From positions 16,317,127 to 16,381,126 of the forward strand of contig NC_088297.1 in the NCBI RefSeq assembly GCF_032854445.1: a stretch of 64,000 bases of DNA. Direction: 5' to 3'. Source of the stretch: Liolophura sinensis (lineage: Eukaryota; Mollusca; Polyplacophora; Chitonida; Chitonidae). Below the pieces are notes generated by a model. That model was given only the letters and a program-made list of their open reading frames with translations, was not told the origin of the DNA and made no database searches. A program made the translations under genes and the position numbers. Below are positions 9,901-18,544 of this stretch, piece by piece; the first letter of the stretch is position 1; every line of letters starts with the position of its first letter.

Positions 9901-10902
9901 TTCGCGGCTGTGAATGACATCATGCCCACACCCAGGCGTATGCTGATCGGGAGCATGTTTGGGAAGCAAATTCTGCTAGCCACACCTCTGCTCCAATGGT
10001 ATCTCGGTCGGGGATTGGTCGTCACGCACGTCTACCAAGCGATGGAATACACACCGGAGCGAGCGTTCGAATCCTTCGCAGACGCCGTCACCCAAGCTCG
10101 ACGGGAGGGGGTTGTCGACCCCACCAAAGCCCTGATCGGGGAGACCATGAAGCTGTTGGGGAATTCAGGTTATGGAAAAACAGTCACCAATCAAGACCGA
10201 CACGTGGATGTCAAAATCTGTGATCTGGCAAAAACACGAAAATTACTGGCGAGTGTTCGGTGTCGAACCGTCGACCCCATCGACGAGACCACCTTTGAAG
10301 TGACGAGTAGCAAGAAAACCATTCGCTACAATCTCCCCTTGCAAATAGGGTGCATGGTCTACCAGTATGCCAAACTCCGCATGTTGGAATTTTATTACGA
10401 TTTCATGGCTCGTTTTTTCGACAAGGCGGATTGGCAGTACTGTGAGATGGACACAGACTCTGCTTACATGGCTTGGTCCGACCCAGACTGGGAATCCCTC
10501 GTCAAACCCGAGCTGCGAGCCGTGTACGAGACCGAGCGGGATGCGTGGTTACCCCGTCGCGACCATTACGACCACGATAAGCGCACACCGGGGCTTTTCA
10601 AAGTCGAGTGGACCGGTGATGCCATCGTCAGTTTGTGTTCCAAGACTTATTATTGTTACGGCGGGGCATCCAACACCAAAGACAAACTCTCCTGCAAAGG
10701 TGTGAGCGCACGAGGTGTGGACAAGGCCGTGTACCTCTCTGTGTTGCGCAATCACCAAAGCGCGAGTGGTGTGAATCGGGGGATGCGGATGCGGGGGAAT
10801 ACGATGTACTCGTATACCCAACACAAAGACGCATTCACATACTTTTACGGAAAGCGAAAAGTGCTCCCCGACGGGGTGAGCACCACCTATTTAGATCTGT
10901 AG
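6932..10902 (+). CDS. Polinton protein-primed DNA polymerase B (broken, about one break)
   Basis: Family-B polymerase that primes from a terminal protein and copies the linear element. The N-terminal third contains a CLFRCLAVH segment and one C2H2 finger (CQVCQKSF...). Then come exonuclease motifs (YDFEAYL; GFNSGNYDLNL) and the polymerase core: motif A (FDANALYLY), motif B (KLLGNSGYGKT) and motif C (MDTDSAY, the YxDTDS signature). Length and motif order fit Polinton pPolB. The gene is not a single intact frame; I judge about one break. ATG 6932 is a possible start; an acceptor-like TTACAG at 6935-6940 leaves open that an upstream exon is spliced on. It is convergent with the minus-strand gene block. 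Confidence 0.9.
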
Positions 10903-11176
10903 AACGGTGCTATGGATACTCTACACACCCGGCTCCTGTGCTCTTGTGCTCTTGTGATACTTCCCACGGCCCTTTTCAGGGCCAACCAACTCTTCCCGAA
11001 AGAGTACTTTCTCAATCTAAGCACTAAAAAAAAAGAAAAAAAAAGAAACCCCACACCAGACACAGTCTTCCCATTTTTTTTTTAATTGTACAATTTTTTC
11101 ATGTGTTTTATCACTCGCAGTGGTACGTACGTGAAAAAGTTAAAAACGTCTAGCGGGGGGCGGCGGGCCGGCAGCC

Positions 11177-11204
11177 GTAATAGCCTGACACACTGACCCG
11201 ACTT
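11177..11204 (+). promoter_or_regulatory. Copy 2 of the recurrent TGACACACTGA motif
   Basis: Plus strand reads TAGCCTGACACACTGACCCG, followed by ACTT. A shorter version with one CACTGA block, oriented opposite to the copy at 11316-11350. Confidence 0.5.
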
Positions 11205-11315
11205 GCCGTGCCTGCTACATAGTCATACATTGTTGCCGAGCGGCGCCTTGCCGGTATACGGCATGCGGACTGGTAACAATGTATGACGCAACAATGTATG
11301 ACGATGTAACAGGCG

Positions 11316-11350
11316 GTGACTGGGTCAGTGTGTCAGTGTGCTATAGCTGG
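11316..11350 (-). promoter_or_regulatory. Copy 3 of the recurrent TGACACACTGA motif
   Basis: Plus strand reads GTGACTGGGTCAGTGTGTCA then GTGTGCTATAGCTGG. It lies 3' of the protease gene on the minus strand and matches the copy at 5748-5783 over about 25 bases. Confidence 0.55.
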
Positions 11351-11542
11351 CCTGCATGCTGTTGTGGTAGTCCTCATCATAATAAAGAAAAAAGTCAAAC
11401 CACCACGGTATGTGAGTCTCATAGTCTCTTTTTTTTAATTTTATTCCATACTGTATGGGGTAACAGGTCGAACAGGGAAAACAAGAACGTGGAATGCATA
11501 ACACGTCGAACTGGAAAGAAAGAATGTTATTTGATGTATGTT

Positions 11543-12118
11543 TTACAGTCCATGGGTGTGGAAAAAAAACGAGGGATGAATCCCAAACTGACGATCCACC
11601 CAATCGAACACCCGCAAGTCATTATCGTAGGTCGTGCACGCTGTGTCCAACGTGTGTACAATAGCATCCATGGGACGGCCTCGAGCTCGCTGGGTTAAGT
11701 AATACACACAATATTGACCGCACACGGTCGTGTCCAGACTCTGCAGCCGCCGATCGTTCCACGTCCAGTGGTGTGTTCCCCGGTTAAGCCAAGCGGTAAT
11801 ATCGGGGTAGAGGGGTGGGAGTCCGTAGGAATCAAAGTATTCGCCCCGGAGATGGGGTGGATTGGACCACTGGTCTATGAAGACGGCGACCCAATGTCGT
11901 CCTGGGCGAAGACACGTGTCTGTGTTAATGATGCAGGCCCAGGGGGTCCAGGGGATCCTAGGGGTGGGGCGTGAGGGGCGTGAGGGGTGTGAGGGGCGTG
12001 AGGGGAGTGAGGGGAGTGAGGGGAGATGATCCCGAGGGTAGACCCCACCTCCTGCCCCCACCACAGCCCGGGTAAACACGTCTGTTTGTAGCACACGTCG
12101 CAATTGTACCGTGTCCAT
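11543..12118 (-). CDS. Polinton adenain-type cysteine protease (PRO)
   Basis: Maturation protease of the adenovirus/Polinton type (C5-like), expected to cleave virion precursor proteins. From ATG 12118 it is 191 residues. Candidate catalytic residues are His75 (GRHWVAVF), Asp96 (EYFDSYG) and Cys137 (CGQYCVYYL), with the oxyanion-hole Gln135 two residues before the Cys. A Pro/Ser/His-rich insertion (about residues 34-53), coded by short tandem repeats, sits before the catalytic core and is unusual. The frame extends upstream without another ATG. The start lies 25 nt after the capsid gene stop, so the two could share a transcript. The frame is open. Confidence 0.85.
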   Translation of the reverse strand: MDTVQLRRVLQTDVFTRAVVGAGGGVYPRDHLPSLPSLPSRPSHPSRPSRPTPRIPWTPWACIINTDTCLRPGRHWVAVFIDQWSNPPHLRGEYFDSYGLPPLYPDITAWLNRGTHHWTWNDRRLQSLDTTVCGQYCVYYLTQRARGRPMDAIVHTLDTACTTYDNDLRVFDWVDRQFGIHPSFFFHTHGL

Positions 12119-12143
12119 GTTGTTGTTTGTTGTTTTGGGCTGT

Positions 12144-13442
12144 TCAACTGGCGAAGTCACAGAGCACGTTTCGGCTTTGGTCTATTTCTATGATATTGCT
12201 GAATTCAGCGTAGCACACCACGTTAATGGTTTCCGGCAGTGGTTTGGCAAACCGCATCTCCAGGCGCAAATCCCCTTTTTGTACCAGGTTCAGTTGGTGG
12301 TCATCGTGGAGGCTAGGGGTCAAGTCGAAACAAAACAGCGTGTGGCCTTCGGCGAATGTGGTGCGCTTGATATTGTTTCCTTCGTCGTGGAACGCTTTCC
12401 CCGTGTGGGTAAAGAGGTTCATGTACGTGCGGATGAAATTCTCGTTCTCAAAGTCGGGTGTCAGGGGCTGACGACCGCCGACGTACAAGGCGACGAAGTT
12501 TGTGTAGTAGTGTCGGAAACGAAACGGGTTTTTAGTGTAGTCCCCGTCAAAAGCCTTGTTGCTCACACACCCCACCACTAAACGTGTCGGTAAGCTGCCC
12601 AGAAATAGGTTTTGTTCATTGATGAGGGTGTGACCTCTGGGGACAGAGAAATACTTGGTCAGCACGCGGCGGATTGGGTACTTGGCAGGAGCTTTGGCCA
12701 AGGCTTTCAAATGCCCCAGTTGCACACCGCTGGTGATTTTCACTTTACGCACAAAGATCAAGACCTCCTCCAAGCGAGTCTTGTAACCGGGAGCGGCTTC
12801 ATCGGACATCAAAGCAAACGAATCCTTAGCCGGGGTGAGACGGATGCGGACCGTGACGTTGTTGAGCAGGTGTCGGTGTTGCAGGAACATGTCACAATGC
12901 AGGCGACCCAGCATGTCAACCGACCAACTTTCACCCGTGCAGTTCAGCCGATCGACAAACCCGGCGTTGGTGTCACTCATCGTGTCAAACTTTCCTGGGG
13001 TGTCCGCATACCACAAGGCAGCAGACAGCTGGCTCTTTTTAGCCTCTTTACCGTAAGACAACAATGTCTCCAAGTAAGCCCGGTATGGGTACATGTTGGT
13101 GGACGGCGTGATGAGTTTATCGTTCAGGGAGACGTCGACCTGTCGCCACATGGATTGTATCCACAGGTTAGTCGGAGCCACCTTCTTGTCAGCCGCCACA
13201 GCCGTCCCGTCCCCGTTGAGGATTTTTGCCTTCACGTACAGCATGGTGTTGGCCAAGTCCAAGTAAGTGTCTGCGTCAGCGTTGGTGATGACAAATTCTA
13301 CAGGTCCCACATCACTCAGGCTGGCGATGGGGCTGTAAGCATCCCAGCGGCCTTCTCGAACGCTGGTGTCGGTCGGGGGTAAGGTCCACAAATCAAACTC
13401 ACTGCTGACGGACGGGCAGCATTCGGGGTGGGGAAGAGCCAT
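12144..13442 (-). CDS. Polinton major capsid protein (double jelly-roll type)
   Basis: A 432-residue frame from ATG 13442, uninterrupted. It resembles the widespread invertebrate Polinton protein often annotated as F54H12.2-like, which is interpreted as the double jelly-roll major capsid protein. Recognisable conserved segments are VEFVITNADADTYLDL, WRQVDVSLNDKLITPSTN, YPYRAYLETLLSYG, RLHCDMFLQ, KYPIRRV, NPFRFRHYYTNFVALYV and the C-terminal YAEFSNIIEIDQSRNV. It would form the hexagonal capsomers. It is followed after 25 nt by the protease and preceded by the basic pVI-like gene. The family assignment rests on remembered motifs, not a search. Confidence 0.8.
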   Translation of the reverse strand: MALPHPECCPSVSSEFDLWTLPPTDTSVREGRWDAYSPIASLSDVGPVEFVITNADADTYLDLANTMLYVKAKILNGDGTAVAADKKVAPTNLWIQSMWRQVDVSLNDKLITPSTNMYPYRAYLETLLSYGKEAKKSQLSAALWYADTPGKFDTMSDTNAGFVDRLNCTGESWSVDMLGRLHCDMFLQHRHLLNNVTVRIRLTPAKDSFALMSDEAAPGYKTRLEEVLIFVRKVKITSGVQLGHLKALAKAPAKYPIRRVLTKYFSVPRGHTLINEQNLFLGSLPTRLVVGCVSNKAFDGDYTKNPFRFRHYYTNFVALYVGGRQPLTPDFENENFIRTYMNLFTHTGKAFHDEGNNIKRTTFAEGHTLFCFDLTPSLHDDHQLNLVQKGDLRLEMRFAKPLPETINVVCYAEFSNIIEIDQSRNVLCDFAS

Positions 13443-13473
13443 GGCTTGTGTATGTGCGCGTGCGCGTGTGTGT

Positions 13474-13926
13474 TTAGCTGAAAATATCCGGTGGATTCAG
13501 GGCATTCGATGTGGTTCGAGCTTTGATGTGTCTTCTTCTGGGCTTGACGGCACGTCTTTTAAGTCCCACGTGTCGGTGACGAGTGGGCGTGACGCGCGGT
13601 GTCTTTCGTTTTATAGGCTCACCCAGTAACCGCTGTCGGGCGTAGCGACTAGCTTTGACCAGCAGCTGTTTTCCAGTCGCCAAACCGCGTCGTTTCAAAG
13701 CCTGTTGTGGTGACACGCCCCCACTCAGCACATCCCCCACGACTTGCAGTCCGGTTCGTAACGCCGTTTTGCCCAGTGCTTTCACAGCCGGCGAGGTTAG
13801 GAGGAGTTTGCTGAGACCGCCCAGCAAACCGTGACCGCGCTGGACAGCCACACCCCGAAACACAGGTAACCCACCTCCGCCGGCTTGTTTGGTGTAATAG
13901 TCGATGTAAGCCTGGTGTGATGCCAT
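13474..13926 (-). CDS. Polinton small basic virion protein, pVI-like, with protease-site motifs
   Basis: 150 residues from ATG 13926, open. The N-terminus carries the Polinton-typical GGGGLPVFRGVAVQRGHG segment; the C-terminal half is rich in Arg/Lys (RRRHIKAR, KRRAVKPRRR), consistent with DNA or membrane binding inside a capsid. Two adenain-type cleavage motifs, (M/I/L)xGG/x, are visible: LLGG/L at residues 34-38 and LSGG/V at 67-71. This suggests a precursor processed by the element's own protease, as adenovirus pVI is. Its ATG overlaps the stop of the penton-like gene (TAATG). Exact function is inferred. Confidence 0.6.
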   Translation of the reverse strand: MASHQAYIDYYTKQAGGGGLPVFRGVAVQRGHGLLGGLSKLLLTSPAVKALGKTALRTGLQVVGDVLSGGVSPQQALKRRGLATGKQLLVKASRYARQRLLGEPIKRKTPRVTPTRHRHVGLKRRAVKPRRRHIKARTTSNALNPPDIFS

Positions 13927-14699
13927 TATTGCAAGGGTAAAGCACGCCGCTGTCGAAAGTGAAGTGTCACCACCACTTTACCGCGTTCAAATGCGACGGA
14001 TCGACCCGTGTCGTCCCTAATATCAATGTCCACCGTCGAGAAATGTTTGGACTGCACGGGGATGTATTCCACGTGTTAGAATGTCTTGGAGACGTGCTCC
14101 CCATACTGCCCTTCCGTGGTAACCGTCCGCAACAGCGGGGCCAACGTGTCCCCCACCACACGCGGTTCGATAATGTCTGTGTACACGTACAGCGTGGGGG
14201 TGCTGATCGTTAAATCCTCGGCACCGACATACATGAGGTCCGCCGGTCCCATGAGCCATCCGTACGGTAAATTCATGAGTTGCATTAGCCGTGGGCTGAA
14301 ACCAAGGCCCAGTGGTTTCTCAAACCGCACGCTGTATTTCCGCTGCATATCGTCGAACTCAAACGTTAAGTCCCCGGCGTGCTCCTGGAGATCGCGGATC
14401 TCTGTCTCGCTTAACAATTTGGTCAACCCCCAGGCCAGGTCTTTGGGTGTCGGGTAGTAGCCGGCTGGTAATATGAGCTTATGCGTAGCGTGGTGCGAGT
14501 CCTTTGGGGAGTCTATGGTATACCACACTTCACCTGACCGCACGTTAAACCAGGTCCGTGGATACTGTATTTCGACCAGCCCACATTCCCAGTCACCTGT
14601 CAAATGGATGGGGCGGGGTAATTGGGTGGTGAAACGGGTCAAGGTATTGTTGGGGAAGTAGTCCAGCGAGCTGTTACTGGGTAGCGTCACGTAAAACAT
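13926..14699 (-). CDS. Polinton penton-like minor capsid protein (broken, about one break)
   Basis: Starts at ATG 14699 with MFYVTLPSNSSLDYFPNNTL, a conserved start in invertebrate Polintons, followed by LPRPIHLTGDWECGLVEIQ and a mixed beta-rich body. Size and position next to the capsid genes suit the single jelly-roll vertex (penton-type) protein, but that structural call is inference. The gene is damaged, with about one break. Its stop TAA shares an A with the ATG of the next gene. A TTAATTAAATA element at about 14757-14767, roughly 60 bp upstream, may be its TATA-like promoter. Confidence 0.65.
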
Positions 14700-14759
14700 G
14701 GTGTGGGTGAGATGATCTCCCTCAGGTGGACTGATCGTTTTGTCCTCTGGTGCCTGTAT

Positions 14760-15456
14760 TTAATTAATAGGGACTCCACCTGAGCGGGCGTATGATAGAT
14801 GAAGCGGGCCGGAGTTCGGGTCGCTGGCCTCGGCGCGTCTTCTTGGGTCGCTTTGGTGTGGTGTGTGTGGTGTGTGGTGTGTGTGTGGAACTAGAGGTGG
14901 TAGTGGAGGGCCTGGTTTTTTTTTTATGTTGGCTGGTCGGGGTTCTGGCGATCGGGGGATTCCCCAGCTCGGCACCCGCCGGGGTGTGCTCATTTTTTCC
15001 CGCACCCAAGCCCGGTAGTGATCCCGGGGTGCTGAGCGCTCGTGTGAGGGGCTAGGGGTGGTAGGGGTGGTAGGGATGGTAGGGGTGGTAGGCTGGAGGG
15101 TTTGGGTCGGGGTGTCTAACATCGCCTTATCCGCCTCGCTCAAAAAACGACTGGCTGTGGATTTGGCCTGAGGTGGGATCGAACTCGGTCGCCGCCCGAT
15201 TTGGTATTGATCTTGAAACGTTCGGTACCGTTGAAAGAGTGTGGTGATATCGCTGTATTTTCTCCTCGTCCGAGAGAGTCCTGTCGTGGAGGATCGAGGC
15301 CATCTCTTGATCGAGCGTGTTGAGGGCTTTCACCGTACTGGGGACGGGGTATGGGGAGTTGGGGTGGGCTGGAGGTGGATGGGCTGAAGGTGAAGGTCGT
15401 GTGAGCGTCTCTAAGAGCCGTGGCTCGACCAAGGCCATTTTCTTGGCGTGCTGCAT
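14760..15456 (-). CDS. Polinton conserved protein of unknown function (broken, about one break)
   Basis: Starts at ATG 15456 with MQHAKKMALVEPRLLETL, a recognisable opening in molluscan Polintons. Then come a proline-rich linker, a helical segment (LDQEMASILHDRTLSDEEK) and a Pro/Thr/His-rich C-terminal part coded by simple repeats. It is probably virion-associated, given its place between other structural genes. The start overlaps the stop of the upstream gene as TAATG. I see about one break and cannot assign a biochemical role. Confidence 0.5.
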
Positions 15457-15842
15457 TACCTACCACCAGCTATAGCCTTACTAGTGACACCCTTAACGAC
15501 ACCGCCGACAACACCCCCGAGAACGGCTGGTACAATGGCTTTGGCGAGGAGGGGAGCGAGAAGCAGTGGCAGGAATCCACCACGTTGAACAATCCGTCCT
15601 TTCTTATGCAGGGGAACACTTTTCTTCACCAAAGTGCGAAGACCCGTCTTGTGTCGCTGTAACTTCACCTTCTGAGCCGGCGAGAGTGGGACGTTTCCAT
15701 TTAACACATTCTTAGCACATTCACACAAGCACCGGAGTAATCCTGGATCGTTACCCCGCAGCACAGCCTGACGAATAGAGGGGGTGGCTCGCGCGAGTAG
15801 GGTTAATAAGGGACCGTAACGTTGGAGACGGTGTGACCTCAT
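15456..15842 (-). CDS. Polinton small conserved protein with hydrophobic tail
   Basis: 128 residues from ATG 15842 (the only in-frame ATG). It contains the family-typical block NVLNGNVPLSPAQKVKLQRH, a basic middle (LVKKSVPLHKKGR) and GGFLPLLLAPLLAKAIVPAV, then VLGGVVGGVV: a Gly/Val/Leu-rich hydrophobic tail that could insert into membranes. Proteins of this type accompany the capsid genes in many invertebrate Polintons; their role is unsettled (minor virion or core protein). The frame is open. A copy of the TGACACACTGA motif lies about 60 bp upstream, suggesting promoter control there. Confidence 0.65.
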   Translation of the reverse strand: MRSHRLQRYGPLLTLLARATPSIRQAVLRGNDPGLLRCLCECAKNVLNGNVPLSPAQKVKLQRHKTGLRTLVKKSVPLHKKGRIVQRGGFLPLLLAPLLAKAIVPAVLGGVVGGVVKGVTSKAIAGGR

Positions 15843-15900
15843 CACGGGTCGTCGTCGTGAGAGCAACTGAGGTGATAGACTGTGTGTTCAAAGTTTTATG

Positions 15901-15930
15901 ACGACACACTGACACACTGACCTAGTCACC
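15901..15930 (+). promoter_or_regulatory. Copy 4 of the recurrent TGACACACTGA motif
   Basis: Plus strand reads GACACACTGACACACTGACC followed by TAGTCACC. It lies upstream of the small hydrophobic-tail gene on the minus strand and downstream of the ATPase gene, in a gap of about 220 bp. Confidence 0.55.
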
Positions 15931-16059
15931 GCTCGCCGCAATAATACACTGTTTTACCAGTCCGTCAGCTGACACGTCAGCCAGCCCACCCACCAGCCTA
16001 CCCACCAGCCAGCCAGCCAAAACAAACTGATGTGGTAGATTGTAGGTTCAAAGTTGGTG

Positions 16060-16677
16060 TTATGACTTGGGGAGATAGGCGTGTTGAATCTCCCCGGGGA
16101 AAATGTGGGTGCGAAGTCGCAGGTGATTGGGTGTGGTTTGCTTGAAATCCACCAGCAAATACCCGTGAGGTTCAGCCGTGGCATCTTCAAAGGCCTCGCG
16201 CACGTACTGTGTCCGCCCTGGAGCCATTTGTTTAGCGATCGTGGTAATTTGGGATACATCTCGCGGGTTTTTGAACAGCACCAAGTAGTGTGCGTTCAGA
16301 CTGATGGTCCGATGGTCTTTGGTTTTGTTAAACAAATTCTGCACGATGTACACCACGCTGATATTGCGGTGGTGACTGCCTTTGGTGAAGAGTTTTGTCA
16401 CGCGATCGTCGGCTTCAGCCATCAAATCATCCACGACGACTAACGTCCGCTCCCCCGGGTCGAAACTGGACGGGCTGGGCACACCTTCTTCAAACTGAAC
16501 GTGAGGTAACGTGGTGTACAATGGCTGCCACTCCCCGTAACACCAGACGATGCGTTGTGGGGGTGGGTGAATGAGAGCTGGAGCGTGTTCCACTAACCGT
16601 TTCACAAACACAGACTTCCCAGATCCCGTCGGGCCGCTGACAATGCAGGTAAAGGGATGCTCCCATCGCGTGTCCAT
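16060..16677 (-). CDS. Polinton genome-packaging ATPase (FtsK/HerA type)
   Basis: 205 residues from ATG 16677, open. The Walker A loop GPTGSGKS is at residues 15-22, Walker B (TLVVVDDLM) at about 78-86, and a sensor-type VVYIVQNLF follows. This A32-like ATPase would drive DNA into the capsid. Size is normal for Polinton ATPases. It starts 8 nt after the stop of the upstream membrane-protein gene, suggesting co-expression. Confidence 0.88.
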   Translation of the reverse strand: MDTRWEHPFTCIVSGPTGSGKSVFVKRLVEHAPALIHPPPQRIVWCYGEWQPLYTTLPHVQFEEGVPSPSSFDPGERTLVVVDDLMAEADDRVTKLFTKGSHHRNISVVYIVQNLFNKTKDHRTISLNAHYLVLFKNPRDVSQITTIAKQMAPGRTQYVREAFEDATAEPHGYLLVDFKQTTPNHLRLRTHIFPGEIQHAYLPKS

Positions 16678-16685
16678 GGGTAGAA

Positions 16686-17315
16686 CTAGCTCCGTCGGCG
16701 GTTTGGATCGTCGTACGGGTGGGGGTGGTGGATAGTGGGGGGAGTGACGGCAGGTGATGGTGCCTGCGTTGCCTGCGTTGCCTGTGTTGCCTGTGTTGGC
16801 TGTGTTACCTGTGTTACCTGTGTTACCTGTGTTGTGTTAGGGGGTAGATAGACAGGTGTGGAAACGATGCTAGGTATTGGTGTGGTGGGGTGAGTAGGGG
16901 TGGGTGAAGGGGGTGAGGAGTTTGAAGTGTTTGAGGAGTTTGAGGAGTTTGAGGAGTTTGAGGAGAGTGGGTGCCGTCGGTGTAGTGTGGTTGTGGTGGG
17001 TGTGGAGGGTTGTGACGTGGGAGTTCGATCCCAGCTCGGGGTAATGGCGCTAGTGGCAGTGACGGCGTTCTCGGTATTGTCAAACCGACGGGCGATTGAC
17101 GGTGGTTGGGGTGGCGATACAGGTGTCCCAATCCAGCGGAAACGCGTCTTGTTTAATTGTCCTCGTAGATATTGCAGGGTTGACTGGTCTTGGAGCAGTT
17201 GTAGGCTGAGTTCTGCAGCCAGTCCACCCACTAAAGCACCGATGTACAAGAGAACGCCCAGTACGGCTGCTACGGTCCCTTTATTCTCGCGCAAGCCTTG
17301 TATACACCGATCCAT
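16686..17315 (-). CDS. Polinton single-pass membrane protein with Ser/Thr/Asn-rich repeats
   Basis: 209 residues from ATG 17315, open. One strong membrane segment (about residues 13-35, VAAVLGVLLYIGALVGGLAA) is followed by a short helix and then low-complexity sequence: NSS repeats (NSSNSSNSSNTSNSS), Pro/Thr runs and TQVTQ/TQATQ repeats. Many NxS/T sequons could be glycosylated, giving a mucin-like domain. The repeats are coded by short tandem DNA arrays, so length probably varies between copies. I recognise no family; a virion membrane or host-contact protein is only a guess. Confidence 0.5.
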   Translation of the reverse strand: MDRCIQGLRENKGTVAAVLGVLLYIGALVGGLAAELSLQLLQDQSTLQYLRGQLNKTRFRWIGTPVSPPQPPSIARRFDNTENAVTATSAITPSWDRTPTSQPSTPTTTTLHRRHPLSSNSSNSSNSSNTSNSSPPSPTPTHPTTPIPSIVSTPVYLPPNTTQVTQVTQVTQPTQATQATQATQAPSPAVTPPTIHHPHPYDDPNRRRS

Positions 17316-17365
17316 CCCTTAAGGCAGGTCAGTCGGAAGTGGTAGCGACCCCGTTAGCCTCGGGT

Positions 17366-18487
17366 TTAAATACGTTTCACGTCCGTGGCCGGGACCCAAG
17401 AATTAAAGCTGGGTGGATAACCGACCCACTTCACCCAATAGTACAGTTTCCCTCGCCGCCGCTCCCTTTTTAAGATCTGCTCCACCTGATAAAACTTATC
17501 CACCGCGGCTGTCACCGGTTGGAGTTCGGTTTCGTAAAACGTCCCTAGCAATTGATCCCCGTTCAAATCCTCCAGTGTGTACACAGCAGGCTGTCGAGGG
17601 TGGGAGCGGACGATACGGAACATTTCCGTGCTCCAATTCGGCAGGTATGATTTTTCAAATTTCCCTTTCACTTTACTGATACGCACGAGATCACCGGCCC
17701 GATACCGGTGGACCGAGCGTTTGTGTGTGGATGGACCGTACAAGACTTGCCGGACTTCCTTCTGGTTCTGGGGAGTGACGTCGATAGGGGCTCGTCGTAT
17801 GCTTCGGTGGTAGGCTTGATTGTAACCGCGAACCAGGGCCGGTAAGGCGTCCAGGTAGCGCCGAGTGTTGTGAGCGGTGAAATATTTGTACATGCGACCT
17901 TTCAAAGTGCGGTTGAACCGTTCTACCACGGAGGCTTTGGTTTCGTTAAACGTGTGAAAGAAAAACACCCCTTTGCCCTTTAAAAAGGCTTGAAACGGTC
18001 TGTTCAGAAACTCTTTCCCCTCGTCCGTTTGCAGGTACAACGGTCGGCGACCCGTCTTGAAAATCTGTTGAAATGCCTCGATCAAACGAGCCCCGGTTTT
18101 GGCCCGGAGTGGGATCACCCAGGCATACTTGGAGAGCACATCGATGCAGGTCAGTAGGTAACGGTTGTTGTCATTCTCTTTGGTGAACGCTGTCATGTCG
18201 ACCAGGTCCGCCTGCCACTGACTGTCCATACCCCCAACCACCACTCGGTTACGCGGGTAATGGCGGCGTGCAGGTCGGTGGAGTGTGTACGTGTCCTGCT
18301 GAGCCAGCCAAGCCGACACGTGGGTTCGACTCACTTTGAGTCCCTGTTGTCGAGCTGCCTTGAGCAGGGGTTGAACCCCGCTGTAAGCCGCCGGACTGTC
18401 CGGGTTGTAATACAAAGCATGGAGAGCGGTATCGATCGGGTTTGAACCACGGCCCGGCGTGATTGATTTTTTTTTCGTGCGAGGCAT
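17366..18487 (-). CDS. Polinton retrovirus-type integrase with C-terminal chromodomain
   Basis: Inserts the element and makes the 6-bp target duplication. From ATG 18487 (MPRTKKKS, basic start) it is 373 residues, open. The DDE core shows Asp94 (WQADLVDM), Asp155 (LQTDEGKEF) and Glu189 (SVVERFNRTLKG). An SH3-like segment follows (HRYRAGDLVRISKV), then a chromodomain at about 325-373 (FYQVEQILKRE, YYWVKWVGYPPSFNSW) whose aromatic residues suit methyl-lysine binding. The long frame extends further upstream, but MPRTKKKS is the better start. A TATATATAG-type TATA box lies about 70 bp upstream. Confidence 0.92.
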   Translation of the reverse strand: MPRTKKKSITPGRGSNPIDTALHALYYNPDSPAAYSGVQPLLKAARQQGLKVSRTHVSAWLAQQDTYTLHRPARRHYPRNRVVVGGMDSQWQADLVDMTAFTKENDNNRYLLTCIDVLSKYAWVIPLRAKTGARLIEAFQQIFKTGRRPLYLQTDEGKEFLNRPFQAFLKGKGVFFFHTFNETKASVVERFNRTLKGRMYKYFTAHNTRRYLDALPALVRGYNQAYHRSIRRAPIDVTPQNQKEVRQVLYGPSTHKRSVHRYRAGDLVRISKVKGKFEKSYLPNWSTEMFRIVRSHPRQPAVYTLEDLNGDQLLGTFYETELQPVTAAVDKFYQVEQILKRERRRGKLYYWVKWVGYPPSFNSWVPATDVKRI

Positions 18488-18544
18488 AGTCCGCCACGTC
18501 GTCCTTGCTGCTTGGTGTCTGTTGTGTGTAATGAGTGAACCCAC

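Larger units (their letters stand above)
10903..11542. promoter_or_regulatory. Non-coding hinge between the convergent Polinton gene blocks, with inverted repeats
   Basis: Separates polymerase (plus) from protease (minus). It holds a small hairpin (CACGGCCCTTTTCAGGGCC region, about 10965-10982), A-rich runs, a G+C-rich patch (about 11155-11180), and GTCATACATTGTT at 11222-11234 facing AACAATGTATGAC at 11274-11286, which repeats at 11290-11302. Two copies of the TGACACACTGA motif flank these in opposite orientations (11177-11204 and 11316-11350). Shared terminator, insulator or replication signal are possible readings. Confidence 0.45.

Noticed and set aside
12119-12160. Longer start for the Polinton protease overlapping the capsid gene
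   Set aside because: The extension starts at GTG, not ATG; ATG 12118 lies just after the capsid stop.
11714-15055. Many plus-strand frames opposite the Polinton minus-strand genes
   Set aside because: They are antisense shadows of G+C-rich coding sequence and carry no family motifs.
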